A stretch of 64,000 nucleotides of DNA. It comes from Nocardioides agariphilus. Its GTDB lineage: Bacteria > Actinomycetota > Actinomycetes > Propionibacteriales > Nocardioidaceae. Where the stretch lies: NCBI RefSeq assembly GCF_015352445.1, contig NZ_JADKPO010000024.1, positions 1 to 64,000 on the forward strand, written 5' to 3'. Below, one piece after another: positions 35,006 to 43,598 of this stretch (positions within the stretch are counted from its first letter, which is position 1; each line of letters opens with the position of its first letter). Under the pieces are notes generated by a model. It was not told the origin of the DNA, made no database searches, and saw only the letters and a list, made by a program, of their open reading frames with translations. The translations under genes and the position numbers were made by a program.

Positions 35006-36132
35006 CCCGTCGTCCGGCCCTCGGGCTCGGGCGGCAGGTCGACGAGCTCGGCTGCGTAGGCCGCGTCCATCGCGGGGGCCAGGCCGTTGGCGGCAAGCGC
35101 ACTGACGAAGGTCTCGCGCACGACCGACGACTCGTCGACGTAGTCGATCTGGTCGCCCCCGATGCGTCGACTGATCCAGGCTTTCGGCACTCCCTGGGCG
35201 TTGCGGATCGAGACTCCCTCGTGCTTGAACGCGAGGTAGCGGGCCGGCACTGAGCCGGTGTTGAAGTGCTGGTGGAACCACATGTTGGGCGGCACGATCA
35301 GCGATCCCGGCTGCCAGTCGTAGCGGCGAGGCTCCTCGCCCTCCGGCCACATCAGGCTGTAGCCCGTGCCGGTCAGCATGATGACGTGGGCGCCCGGCCC
35401 GTGGCGGTGCCCCTTCTTGTAGGTGGCGACCGGGAACTCCGAGATGTGGCTGTTCATCGAGCCCTTGGCCATCGAGAACCTGATGTGACCTCCACCGGCG
35501 CCGCGCTCCCTGGCGTGGATGAGGGGCAGGTTGACGGCGTCGGCGACGAAGTTGGTCTTCAGCAGCAGCCCGTCGTGCTCGTCCTTGTCGGCGAAGTAGT
35601 CGGCCTCCCCGGCGAAGCGATGGAGGAAGTCGTGGGGCGTGCCGAACACGAAGTCGACGTCGTCATAGAGGTTGAGCACCGGCGGAAGGTTCGTCGAGGA
35701 GACGAAGCGGGCGGGCCTCGTGCCCGCCCCGTTGAAGTGCTGGTGCCAGGCGTTGAGCGGGATGGCGAAGATCGATCCCGGCCCCCACTCGAAGGTCTGC
35801 TCCTGACCCTGGTCGTTCCAGACGGCGGTGGAGCCATGCCCGTCGAGCACCAGGATCATCTCCTCGAACAGCTGCCGCTGCGGGGCGAGCTTGCCGCCCG
35901 CCGGGATCTCGCAGACGTAGCAGTCGTTGGAGGTGCGCGTCGCCTCGTGGTTGATGAACACCCCCGCGCCCCCACGGCGCGGCCATGCTTTGAGCTCCAC
36001 GGTGTGCAGGTCGGGCACGTAGTGGGCGGCGATGATGTCGAGGCCCTCGTCGTGGACCCACCGGACGTACGGCGAGTCCTTCTCGGTCGCGAACTTCTGG
36101 GCCAGCTCGTCCGACACGAGTGCGTCCGTCAC
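35002..36132 (-). CDS. Bicupin protein, gentisate 1,2-dioxygenase-like
   Basis: 376-aa two-cupin protein. The first cupin has PAGGKLAPQRQLFEEMILVLDG and WHQHFNGAG but no HxH. The second has the metal motif GHRHGPGAHVIML and FHQHFNTGS. Gentisate 1,2-dioxygenases (Fe2+, ring cleavage) share this double-cupin plan and length. The HQHF motif recurs in the other four cupins of region 2. GTG at 36132 follows AAGGAG by five bases. It is divergent from the GntR gene with two operator-like sites in between. It likely acts on an aromatic hydroxy acid. The exact reaction is unknown. Confidence 0.8.
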   Translation of the reverse strand: MTDALVSDELAQKFATEKDSPYVRWVHDEGLDIIAAHYVPDLHTVELKAWPRRGGAGVFINHEATRTSNDCYVCEIPAGGKLAPQRQLFEEMILVLDGHGSTAVWNDQGQEQTFEWGPGSIFAIPLNAWHQHFNGAGTRPARFVSSTNLPPVLNLYDDVDFVFGTPHDFLHRFAGEADYFADKDEHDGLLLKTNFVADAVNLPLIHARERGAGGGHIRFSMAKGSMNSHISEFPVATYKKGHRHGPGAHVIMLTGTGYSLMWPEGEEPRRYDWQPGSLIVPPNMWFHQHFNTGSVPARYLAFKHEGVSIRNAQGVPKAWISRRIGGDQIDYVDESSVVRETFVSALAANGLAPAMDAAYAAELVDLPPEPEGRTTG

Positions 36133-36180
36133 GCGGACTCCTTCCACGACAAGGGCCGTGACCTGCCGGTCACGAAGTGG

Positions 36181-36275
36181 GCCAATGGTATTACCTTCGG
36201 GGATCGTCCGGAAGTCCACCCCGCCAACGCACTGGTCCGAAGCCTGATTAATGGCTGGTGGGTCATACCATTGGC
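36181..36275. promoter_or_regulatory. Pair of inverted GntR operators
   Basis: GCCAATGGTATTACC (36181-36195) and its inverted near copy GGTCATACCATTGGC (36261-36275) differ by one base and flank the centre of the divergent cupin/GntR promoter region. The core GGTA-N-TACC is itself palindromic, as expected for a GntR dimer. Confidence 0.6.
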
Positions 36276-36312
36276 ATGGCGGCACGGGGGTCGCCCCGAC
36301 GAGAGGACCGAC

Positions 36313-37056
36313 GTGGCGGGCAGGGAAAGCACGAAAAGCCAGGTGACCGATGGCCTCTTCAGCCCGGTGACCAACGAGCGGGTCTCCCAGCACATCGTCG
36401 ACCAGATCAAGTCGCTGCTCCGCGACGGCAAGCTGGTGCCCGGCGACCGGCTCCCCAGCGAGCGCGAGCTGTGCGAGCGCTTCGGCGTCAGCCGTGTCAC
36501 GGTCCGCGAAGCCCTGCGCGTCCTCGAGGCCGGCGGCTTGATCCAGATCCGGGTCGGCGCTCGCGGCGGCGCCTTCTTCACCTCGCCCACCGCCGCTCGC
36601 CTCGGCGAGGGGCTCGCCGACCTGCTGCAGCTCTCGCCGCTCACGGCAGCCGACGTCACCGAGGCCCGGATGGTCTTCGAGCTCGGGATCATCCCCTACG
36701 CCGTGGAGCGCGCCACCGCCGAGGACATCGCGGACCTCCAGGTCTTGGTCAAGGAAGCCGAGCAGGCGTTGAAGAACGACGCCTACACGATGGACATGTC
36801 GGCCGCCTTCCACACCAGGCTCGCCTCCTGCACGCACAACCCGGCGATCGAGATGCTGGTCCAGAGCTTCCACGGCCCGCTGCTGATGTCGTTGAACGAG
36901 GCCCGGGTCAACGCGCCGTTGATGGGGCGCAAAGGCACGACCGAGCACGGCCAGCTCGTCAAGGCCATCGAACAGCGTGACGTCGAGGCCGCCATCAAGG
37001 TGATGAAGACCCACCTGCAACGCACCGCCTCGCGCGTGGAGTCCATCGACGAGTGA
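36313..37056 (+). CDS. FadR-family GntR transcriptional regulator of the aromatic cluster
   Basis: 247 aa: winged helix (GDRLPSERELCERFGVSRVT) followed by an FCD effector domain with its metal-binding histidines (FHTRLAS, EHGQLVKAI). GAGAGG six bases before the GTG at 36313 fixes the start. The nearby inverted sites, and similar GGTATxACC sites at other divergent promoters of region 2, suggest that it represses these operons and responds to an aromatic acid or a ring-cleavage product. It is only distantly related to the GntR at 11675. Confidence 0.9.
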   Translation: MAGRESTKSQVTDGLFSPVTNERVSQHIVDQIKSLLRDGKLVPGDRLPSERELCERFGVSRVTVREALRVLEAGGLIQIRVGARGGAFFTSPTAARLGEGLADLLQLSPLTAADVTEARMVFELGIIPYAVERATAEDIADLQVLVKEAEQALKNDAYTMDMSAAFHTRLASCTHNPAIEMLVQSFHGPLLMSLNEARVNAPLMGRKGTTEHGQLVKAIEQRDVEAAIKVMKTHLQRTASRVESIDE

Positions 37057-37057
37057 G

Positions 37058-37079
37058 GCCGGCTCACAGCTGAGCCGGC
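37058..37079. terminator. Bidirectional hairpin terminator
   Basis: Perfect nine-base arms GCCGGCTCA/TGAGCCGGC with a four-base loop, between the convergent GntR and MFS genes (the MFS stop lies inside the left arm). Confidence 0.6.
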
Positions 37080-38191
37080 AACGGCCGCCGGGCCGTGAGC
37101 GACGGCAGCACCATCAGCGCGCCGGCCAGCGCCATCGCAACCCCCAGCGGCGCGACCAGCACCAGGCCGGCCACACCCACCGGGGCGACCATGAGGGCGG
37201 CGGCTCGGAAGGTACCTGCGACGGCCACGGCCTCGGCCCGCTCACCGGGCGCCACGGACTGCGTGGCCATCGCCGGACCCAAGGTCTGGAGCACACCGGC
37301 TCCCAGACCCGAGACCGCGAGGAACACGGCTGCCAGCACGGGGACTCCGGCAGCCGGGACCACCACGGCGATGCCGGCGGCCGCCCCCAGCGTGGAGGCG
37401 ACGTAGGCGCGGCGGAGCTGACCGTCTCGCACCCTGCCGGCAGCAGCCGACCCGGCGATGGATCCCGTGTCGGCGCACGAGACCAGGATGCCCACGGTGC
37501 TGGTGCCGGCACCGGCAGCGGTCAGCGCGACCGGAACGTACGACGAGAGCAGCGCCCGCCACGCCCCCGCGGTGACACCCGCCCAGCAGCCCGAGTCCAC
37601 ACCGGGGCGTCGCCAGAGCCGCCCAGGCGGACGGTCGGCGGGCGGCACGAACACAGGCATGCGACGCAGCATGAGCGCCGGACCGCAGCTGGCCAGGGCG
37701 ATGGCCGCAGCAACGGCGAGCGACAGGCTCAGTGAGATCTCGCCGAGGGCCCCCGACAGGCTCGGGCCGGCCACCAGGCCGATACCCGAGAAGAGGTTGA
37801 CCCGGGCCAGGGCGCGGCGGCCCTCGCTGCCGGCCTGGCGCAGTACATGCGTCTGCAGGCCTGTCCAGAAGCAGGCGCGCGAGACCCCCTGCAGCAAGGC
37901 CGCCGCCAGGAAGGGAGCCAGTTGGTGGGAGAGGACGATGGCCAGGTCGGAGACGGCCAGGAACCCCCCGGCGCCGACCACCAGGGTCCGGTCGGCAAGC
38001 ACGCGCATGACCCGAGCCAGGAACAGCCTGCTGGTCAGCTGCGCGGCTGCCGACAAGCCGACCAGCAGCCCGACGTCGGTGCCCGAGTAGCCCGCGTGCA
38101 GGGCAGTGAGCGGGAAGGCGACCGTGGACATCGCCAGGCCGAGTGCGTAGACGCCGGACGCCGTTGCGGCCATGGGGGTGGATCTCGACAT
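37064..38191 (-). CDS. MFS transporter
   Basis: 375-aa major facilitator with eleven to twelve hydrophobic segments; the conserved loop appears as LFLARVMRVLADRT. It is divergent from the ferredoxin reductase gene and may import or export an aromatic acid of the pathway. Compact loops and high Ala/Gly/Val content; no close specificity marker. Confidence 0.8.
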   Translation of the reverse strand: MSRSTPMAATASGVYALGLAMSTVAFPLTALHAGYSGTDVGLLVGLSAAAQLTSRLFLARVMRVLADRTLVVGAGGFLAVSDLAIVLSHQLAPFLAAALLQGVSRACFWTGLQTHVLRQAGSEGRRALARVNLFSGIGLVAGPSLSGALGEISLSLSLAVAAAIALASCGPALMLRRMPVFVPPADRPPGRLWRRPGVDSGCWAGVTAGAWRALLSSYVPVALTAAGAGTSTVGILVSCADTGSIAGSAAAGRVRDGQLRRAYVASTLGAAAGIAVVVPAAGVPVLAAVFLAVSGLGAGVLQTLGPAMATQSVAPGERAEAVAVAGTFRAAALMVAPVGVAGLVLVAPLGVAMALAGALMVLPSLTARRPLPAQL

Positions 38192-38220
38192 CCGAACCTG
38201 TCCATGTAGGGTCTAATTAG

Positions 38221-38242
38221 CATACCATTATATGGTCCTACC
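38221..38242. promoter_or_regulatory. GntR operator-like sites, MFS/reductase divergent promoter
   Basis: CATACCATTA (38221-38230; reverse TAATGGTATG) is followed by ATGGTCCTACC (38232-38242). Both resemble the ATGGTATTACC site at 36185, the latter with two mismatches. Confidence 0.4.
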
Positions 38243-38266
38243 CGATCGACACAGGAGATCCCAGCA

Positions 38267-39559
38267 ATGCCCGCAGCCGCGAGCGCCCATGGCGACGGCA
38301 CCCTCATCGTGGGTGCCAGCCAGGCCGGCGTACAGGCGGCTGCCACCCTGCGAGAGCACGGGTACACCTCGCCGATCGTCCTGGTGGGCGACGAGCCGTA
38401 CGCGCCGTACCAACGCCCACCACTCTCGAAGGGCTACCTCGCCGGCACCGCCTCGCGGTCCACGCTCGAGTTGCGCGCCGAGTCCTACTACGCCAGCGCG
38501 GGCATCACGGTCGTGACGGGCGAGCGGATCGTCGAGGTCCGTCTGCACGACGCGGAGGCGGGGAGCGGAGCCGCGGTCGGTGAGGGCGGCACCCCGCATG
38601 CCTTCGACCGGCTCATCCTGGCGACCGGCGCTCGACCGCACCGGCTGCCGGTGCCAGGTGCCGATCTGGACGGCGTGTGCTATCTGCGCGGCATCGACGA
38701 CGCCGACACGTTGACCCGGAGGTTGCAGGGCGCCAGCCACGTGACCGTCGTGGGCGGCGGGTTCATCGGACTGGAAGTCGCGTCCTTGGCCAGGACAGCC
38801 GGGCTCTCGGTCGACGTCGTCGAGGCCGCCGAGCGCGTGCTGCCCCGGGCCGTGGCCAGTCTGACGTCGGACTTCTACCGCGGGGCGCACGAGCGCAGGG
38901 GCACACGCGTCCACCTGGGAGCGGCCGTCGACCGCATCGAGGGCACCAACGGTCGGGCCACGGCCGTGCGGCTCACCGACGGGCGACGGCTGCCGACCGA
39001 CCTCGTCGTGGTCGGGATCGGGGCGCAGCCGGCCACCGAGCTCGCCGACCAGCTCGGCTTGGCGGTCCAGGGCGGCATCGTGGTCGACGGCGCTAGTCGG
39101 ACGAGCATCGCGACGGTGCTCGCGGCCGGCGACTGCACCGCGATGTCCCACCCTGCGGGAGAGGTCGGGTTGGTGCGACTGGAGTCCGTGCAGAACGCGG
39201 TCGCCCAGGGTCGGCAAGCGGCGCTCGCCATCCTCGGCCGGCCAGACCCGGTGCCCGCGGTGCCGTGGTTCTGGAGCGACCAGTACGACCTGAAGCTGCA
39301 GATCGCCGGTCTCCAGCAAGGTCACGACCGCGTGGTACTGCGCGGGGACCCCGACACCGAGCGGTTCTCGGTGCTCTACTTCAGCCGGGACCGGCTGATC
39401 GCCCTCGATGCGGTCAACTCCCCGATCGACTACATGACCGCCCGCAAGGCACTCGCCAGAAGCTTGACTCTCGATCCAGCCCTGGCCCACGACCCGGATG
39501 TGCCGCTGGCCCGCCTGCTGGTCCCTGTCGCCGACACCACCTTGGCGCCGCTCGCTTAG
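38267..39559 (+). CDS. FAD-dependent NAD(P)H:ferredoxin reductase
   Basis: Reductase of Rieske oxygenase or P450 electron chains, 430 aa. FAD-binding start (TLIVGASQAGVQAAATLRE), ATGARP loop, NAD(P)-binding VVGGGFIGLEVAS, second FAD motif VLAAGDCTA, and a C-terminal reductase domain (VPWFWSDQYDLKLQIAG) typical of putidaredoxin/rhodocoxin reductases. AGGAG lies six bases before the ATG. It probably serves both ferredoxins (46485, 47314), as it is the only reductase in the window. Confidence 0.93.
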   Translation: MPAAASAHGDGTLIVGASQAGVQAAATLREHGYTSPIVLVGDEPYAPYQRPPLSKGYLAGTASRSTLELRAESYYASAGITVVTGERIVEVRLHDAEAGSGAAVGEGGTPHAFDRLILATGARPHRLPVPGADLDGVCYLRGIDDADTLTRRLQGASHVTVVGGGFIGLEVASLARTAGLSVDVVEAAERVLPRAVASLTSDFYRGAHERRGTRVHLGAAVDRIEGTNGRATAVRLTDGRRLPTDLVVVGIGAQPATELADQLGLAVQGGIVVDGASRTSIATVLAAGDCTAMSHPAGEVGLVRLESVQNAVAQGRQAALAILGRPDPVPAVPWFWSDQYDLKLQIAGLQQGHDRVVLRGDPDTERFSVLYFSRDRLIALDAVNSPIDYMTARKALARSLTLDPALAHDPDVPLARLLVPVADTTLAPLA

Positions 39560-40590
39560 CGCCGGCCCGACGACAGGCGCCGCGCCAACCGGGGATAGAC
39601 CCGGGCGACGTTGCCGGCCAGCAGCTTGGCCCGGTGCTCGGCCGAGATCGGTGTCTGGTCGACGTAACGAAGCGTGTCGTCCCAGTGATGACCGGTCCTG
39701 GGATCCACGCCACGCACCGCCCCGAGCATCTCGCTCGAGAACAGCACGTTGTCCTCGGGCATCACCTCGAGCAGCAGCGCCAGCCCGGGCTGGTGATAGA
39801 CCGCCGTGTCGAAGTAGACGTTGCCCAGCAGGTGCTCCTCCAGCGGTGGCCTCCCGAGCCGGTCGGCAAGTCCGCGAAAGCGTCCCCAGTGGTAGGGCAC
39901 GGCACCGCCCCCGTGCGGGATCACCAAGCGCAGCGTGGGATATCTCGAGAACAGGTCACCCTCGAGGAGCTGCATGAACACCGAGGTGTCGGCGTTGAGA
40001 TAGTGCGCGCCGAGCGTGTGGAAGGCCGGGTTGCACGACGTCGACACGTGGATCATGGCGGGTACGTCGAGCTCGACCATCGCGTCGTACAGCGGGAACC
40101 AGAACTCGTCGGTGAGCGGAGGGGACCGCCACCAGCCACCTGACGGGTCCGGGTTGAGGTTGCAGCCGACGAACCCCAGCTGGTCGACACACCGGCGCAG
40201 CTCGGCGATCGATGACTGCAGGTCGCCCGATGGTGTCTGTGGCAGCTGGGCGACCCCCGCCAGGCTGTCGGGGTGCAGGACGGTCAGCCGGTGCACCAGG
40301 TCGTTGCAGGCCCGGGCCCAGGCCACGGCGACTGCCGGGTCCTCGACGTGGTGCTCCATGCCCGAGGCCTGCGGGGAGAACAGCAGCAGATCCGTGCCGC
40401 GCTCGCGCATCACCCGCAGCTGGTTGGCCTCCACCGCCTCACTCAGCTCGTCGTCGCCGATCGGCGCCGGCATCGGCACCAGCCCTCCGGGCTCGGTCAG
40501 CCAGGCCAGCTGGGCCTTGCGGAAGGCCTGGTGCTGGGGAGGGCTCGTGGTGAAGTGTCCGTGGCAGTCGACGACCGTCTCAGCGCTCAT
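39556..40590 (-). CDS. ligJ: 4-oxalomesaconate hydratase (LigJ-like amidohydrolase-superfamily protein)
   Basis: Hydrates 4-oxalomesaconate to 4-carboxy-4-hydroxy-2-oxoadipate in the protocatechuate 4,5-cleavage and gallate pathways. The whole sequence follows LigJ: DCHGHFTTSP start (H10, H12), GFVGCNLNPDPSGG, MIHVSTSCNPAFHTLGAHYLNADTS region, IPHGGGAVPYHWGRFRGLAD, YFDTAVYHQPG and SSEMLGAVRGVDPRTGH. It is 344 aa. ATG at 40590 overlaps the dehydrogenase stop (ATGA), so the two are cotranscribed. Its 3' end overlaps the reductase gene, which is convergent. It is the most specific pathway marker in region 2. Confidence 0.85.
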   Translation of the reverse strand: MSAETVVDCHGHFTTSPPQHQAFRKAQLAWLTEPGGLVPMPAPIGDDELSEAVEANQLRVMRERGTDLLLFSPQASGMEHHVEDPAVAVAWARACNDLVHRLTVLHPDSLAGVAQLPQTPSGDLQSSIAELRRCVDQLGFVGCNLNPDPSGGWWRSPPLTDEFWFPLYDAMVELDVPAMIHVSTSCNPAFHTLGAHYLNADTSVFMQLLEGDLFSRYPTLRLVIPHGGGAVPYHWGRFRGLADRLGRPPLEEHLLGNVYFDTAVYHQPGLALLLEVMPEDNVLFSSEMLGAVRGVDPRTGHHWDDTLRYVDQTPISAEHRAKLLAGNVARVYPRLARRLSSGRR

Positions 40591-41699
40591 GAGGCGCCCC
40601 ACGGCAAGACGCTGACATGGATGGCGTCATCGAGTCCTTGACCTAACGTGCGGATCGCCGTATCGACCTCGTCGAGCCCGAAGGTGTGGCTGCCGAGCTC
40701 GTGCAAGGGATAGCGCCCCGACGCGATCACCTCGAGGGCGAGCTCGCAGGCTCGGTAGCGGTGCCCGCGCGCGCTCTTGATGGTGATCGCCTTCTCAGTC
40801 ATCAGCTTCACCGGGAAGTCGGGGAACGCCGCGAGCTCGCCTTGGATCACCATCACCCCCTCCCGCCTCTTGAGTGCCTGCACGCCGAGGAGCACGGGCG
40901 CCGTGCCGGCACCTGCGGTGCAGTCGAGGACGACGTCGACGCCGCGACCACCGGTCAGGTCATGGACCGCGGTCAGCGGGTCGGTCTCGGAGATGTCGAG
41001 CACGTGGTCCGCACCCAACCGGCGGGCGAGCTCGAGACGGGCGCGGTCGCGCGCCGTACCGGTCACGACCACCAGGCTCGCCCCGGCCTGGCGGCAGGCA
41101 ACCACCTGCGAGAGGCCCTGTTGCCCGGGCCCCTGGATCAGCACCGTCGTGCCGGCCGCGACACCGGCGGCGAACAGCGCCCACTCGATGCCGTTGGACA
41201 TCGGCGTCGCGAGACCTGCGAGGTCAGCGGGCACGCCGTCAGGGACCTTGTGCAGTACGGCGTTCCACGGCAGGTACATGTACTCGGCGAACCCGCCCCA
41301 GAGGTGGTGCTCGTTGTCGGCAGAGGTGTAGCCGTAGCGGCGGGCACCAGGGTTGGTGCGCCAGTCGGTCAGCTCGCAATGCCGGTACTCGCCCTCATGG
41401 CACCACTCACAGCTGAAGCAGCCGACATAGTGCTCGACGAACACCCGGTCCCCGACGGCCAGGCCGTGACGCCTCTCGAATGCTGCTCCCGCAGCTGCGA
41501 TGGTGCCGACGTTCTCGTGGCCCATGATGACGGGCGCCTCGAACGGCGGAGACGCGTACATCTTCACGTCGGTGCCACAGATGCCCGCGACCTCGACCTT
41601 GAGCAGGGCACCGTCGGCCGGCAGGTCCGGCACCGGGAACTCCCGCATCTGGGTCACTCCCGGCGCCACCCGCACGGCGGCTCGTACCTGGTCGCTCAC
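40587..41699 (-). CDS. Zinc-dependent medium-chain dehydrogenase
   Basis: 370-aa MDR protein with the catalytic zinc residues (GICGTD, GHEN), the four-cysteine structural zinc lobe (CFSCEWCHEGEYRHC), and a Rossmann domain (TVLIQGPGQQGLSQ). GTG at 41699 follows GAGGAG by five bases. It may oxidise a dihydrodiol or alcohol produced by the Rieske oxygenases. It is similar in plan to the dehydrogenase at 47832 and translationally coupled to the LigJ-like gene. Confidence 0.88.
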   Translation of the reverse strand: MSDQVRAAVRVAPGVTQMREFPVPDLPADGALLKVEVAGICGTDVKMYASPPFEAPVIMGHENVGTIAAAGAAFERRHGLAVGDRVFVEHYVGCFSCEWCHEGEYRHCELTDWRTNPGARRYGYTSADNEHHLWGGFAEYMYLPWNAVLHKVPDGVPADLAGLATPMSNGIEWALFAAGVAAGTTVLIQGPGQQGLSQVVACRQAGASLVVVTGTARDRARLELARRLGADHVLDISETDPLTAVHDLTGGRGVDVVLDCTAGAGTAPVLLGVQALKRREGVMVIQGELAAFPDFPVKLMTEKAITIKSARGHRYRACELALEVIASGRYPLHELGSHTFGLDEVDTAIRTLGQGLDDAIHVSVLPWGAS

Positions 41700-41739
41700 C
41701 GGCGCTCCTCGCTCTCGCGCCATTCCTGCAAATGGCCTT

Positions 41740-41750
41740 AAGGTATGACC
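41740..41750. promoter_or_regulatory. GntR operator-like site
   Basis: AAGGTATGACC between the divergent dehydrogenase and decarboxylase-like genes. GGTATGACC is identical to the reverse strand of the site at 36261. Confidence 0.45.
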
Positions 41751-41782
41751 ATCATATGCCGCGAAGAGAGAGCGGGTACAGC

Positions 41783-42730
41783 GTGACCAGTCCCACGGGG
41801 CCGGTGCTGATGCTTCAGGGCGTGAGCCGCACCCAGGGCAACAACGCAGCGCTCAAGGACGGGAGCATCCAGCCCGTCGGCGTTGAGCTGTCGTTCATCG
41901 AGGAGCCGGTGCTGGTCCGCGCCTTCCGCGCCATGGTGCGCGAGCTGACCTACGACATCTGCGAGATGGCGATCACGACCTACCTCTGCGCCCGTGAGCA
42001 CGGCGTGCGCTTCACCGCGCTGCCCGTGTTCTTGGTGCGCGGCTTCCATCACGGGGCATTGCAGGTGCTGCGCGACGGTCCTGTGCGGACGGTCACCGAT
42101 CTCGAAGGGACCGAGGTCGGCGTCAACCGCGGGTACACCGTGACGACCGGCGTCTGGGGTCGCGGCCTGCTGGCCGCCGAGCACGGCCTCGACCTCGATG
42201 CTGTCACCTGGCGTCCGTCCGGCGATGAGCACGTCGTGACCTACCAACGCCCCGGCAACGTCCGACCGCTCTCGGGCGACCGGCCGTTGCTCGACCGTCT
42301 CCTCGGCGGAGACCTCGCAGCTGTCGTGGGGGCAGACCTCGACCATCCCGACGTCGTCCCTCTCCTGCCCGACCCCGACGCGGCAGCGCTGCGGGCGCTG
42401 CGCGAGCGAGGAACATGGCCGATCAACCACCTCGTCGTCGTGCGCGACGACGTCCTGGCCGAACGTCCCTGGGTCGCCCAGTCGCTGTACGACGCCTTCA
42501 CCGCAAGCAAGGACCAGTACGTCGAGCGCTTGGCCGCCGGCACGCTCGTCGCCCCGACAGTGACAGACGCGCTGCATCGTCTGGTGATGTCCGAGACCGG
42601 CAGCGATCCGCTGCCCTACGGGCTCGACGCCAACCGCAACGTGCTCGAGCAGCTCATCGACATGGCCCTTGCCCAGCACATCCTGAGTGAGACGCCGGCG
42701 TTGGAAGCGCTGTTCGCGGACGTCACCTGA
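41783..42730 (+). CDS. 4,5-dihydroxyphthalate decarboxylase-like protein
   Basis: Belongs to the family of Pht5, which removes a carboxyl group from 4,5-dihydroxyphthalate to give protocatechuate; the fold is that of periplasmic binding proteins but the protein is cytoplasmic here (no signal peptide). Family marks: ELSFIEEP, YDICEMAITTYLCAREHG, FHHGALQV, GVNRGYTVTTGVWGRGLL, SGDEHV and DPLPYGLDANR. GTG at 41783 is chosen; ATG at 41756 is an alternative overlapping the operator region. It pairs logically with the phthalate-dioxygenase-like Rieske proteins. Confidence 0.82.
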   Translation: MTSPTGPVLMLQGVSRTQGNNAALKDGSIQPVGVELSFIEEPVLVRAFRAMVRELTYDICEMAITTYLCAREHGVRFTALPVFLVRGFHHGALQVLRDGPVRTVTDLEGTEVGVNRGYTVTTGVWGRGLLAAEHGLDLDAVTWRPSGDEHVVTYQRPGNVRPLSGDRPLLDRLLGGDLAAVVGADLDHPDVVPLLPDPDAAALRALRERGTWPINHLVVVRDDVLAERPWVAQSLYDAFTASKDQYVERLAAGTLVAPTVTDALHRLVMSETGSDPLPYGLDANRNVLEQLIDMALAQHILSETPALEALFADVT

Positions 42731-42732
42731 CC

Positions 42733-43581
42733 TCAGTGACTCGCCAGGAACTCCAGGATCCGGGCAGGTGCGCTCTGGTCGGTCTGCTCGGCGACCGGGA
42801 CGTCCCACAGTTGTGAGGCCGGCAGGCACTCGTGCAGGAATCGGGCGGCGGACGGCGCGTGGGAGTCGTCCTCGCCGGGGACGATCAGGGCCGGCACGTC
42901 GAGGGTGAGCATGTCCTCGGGTTCGGGCCCGGGCACGGAGTCGCGGTCGAACAGGAGCCGGACCGTGCCGAGGAGCTGGGTGACGTAACGCTCGACGTCG
43001 AGGCCGGAGTAGGCCTCGGCGAACGCGTCGTCGTCGCGGATCACGTGCGCCCACGGGCCCAGTCGCGGATCGGCGGAGAAGCCGGCGATCGTCGAGCGAG
43101 CCAGGTCCACGACGCCCGCGAGCCCCGAGGCGCGTACCTCGGCGAGGTGGACGGCGAAGCGCTCGTGCTGCTTGAGGCGGTACTTCGCCCCACCTGCCGG
43201 CGAGTAGAGCACCAGGCTGCGCACCCGGTCGGTGTGGGCCACGGCGACGGCGACAGCCGAGGAGCAGCCGACGCAGCCGCCGATCAGGTGCGCGCGGTCG
43301 ATGCCGAGATGATCCAGCAGGCCGACCGCCTGGGTGACGTAGTCACCCCAGCCGATCCGCTCGACGCGTCCGCCCGACCGGCCCGACTCGCGTCGGTCGA
43401 AGCCGATGCAGGAGTAGGACTCCGAGAGCTGTTCGACCAGACGCAGCCGTCGGTAGATGCCCACCGTGCGCCAGCTGTCGAGGCTCGAGTCGAAGCCCCC
43501 CGGCGAGAACATCAACAGCGGCGGGCCCTGGCCAGTCACCTCGAAGCGGGTGGAGATGCCATCGATGACGGCATGCGGCAT
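42733..43581 (-). CDS. Alpha/beta hydrolase with a cysteine nucleophile
   Basis: 282-aa alpha/beta hydrolase (oxyanion segment FSPGGFDSSLDSW, elbow LIGGCVGCSSAV). The nucleophile elbow reads G-G-C-V-G, so Cys103 replaces the usual serine, as in dienelactone hydrolases. No histidine stands at the usual catalytic place near the C-terminus (PVAEQTDQSAPARIL), so the triad is unusual. ATG at 43581 follows GGGAGG. It is the last gene of the minus-strand group headed by the Rieske oxygenase at 44952. It may hydrolyse a ring-cleavage or lactone intermediate. Confidence 0.78.
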   Translation of the reverse strand: MPHAVIDGISTRFEVTGQGPPLLMFSPGGFDSSLDSWRTVGIYRRLRLVEQLSESYSCIGFDRRESGRSGGRVERIGWGDYVTQAVGLLDHLGIDRAHLIGGCVGCSSAVAVAVAHTDRVRSLVLYSPAGGAKYRLKQHERFAVHLAEVRASGLAGVVDLARSTIAGFSADPRLGPWAHVIRDDDAFAEAYSGLDVERYVTQLLGTVRLLFDRDSVPGPEPEDMLTLDVPALIVPGEDDSHAPSAARFLHECLPASQLWDVPVAEQTDQSAPARILEFLASH

Positions 43582-43598
43582 GAGCCCTCCCGACAACC

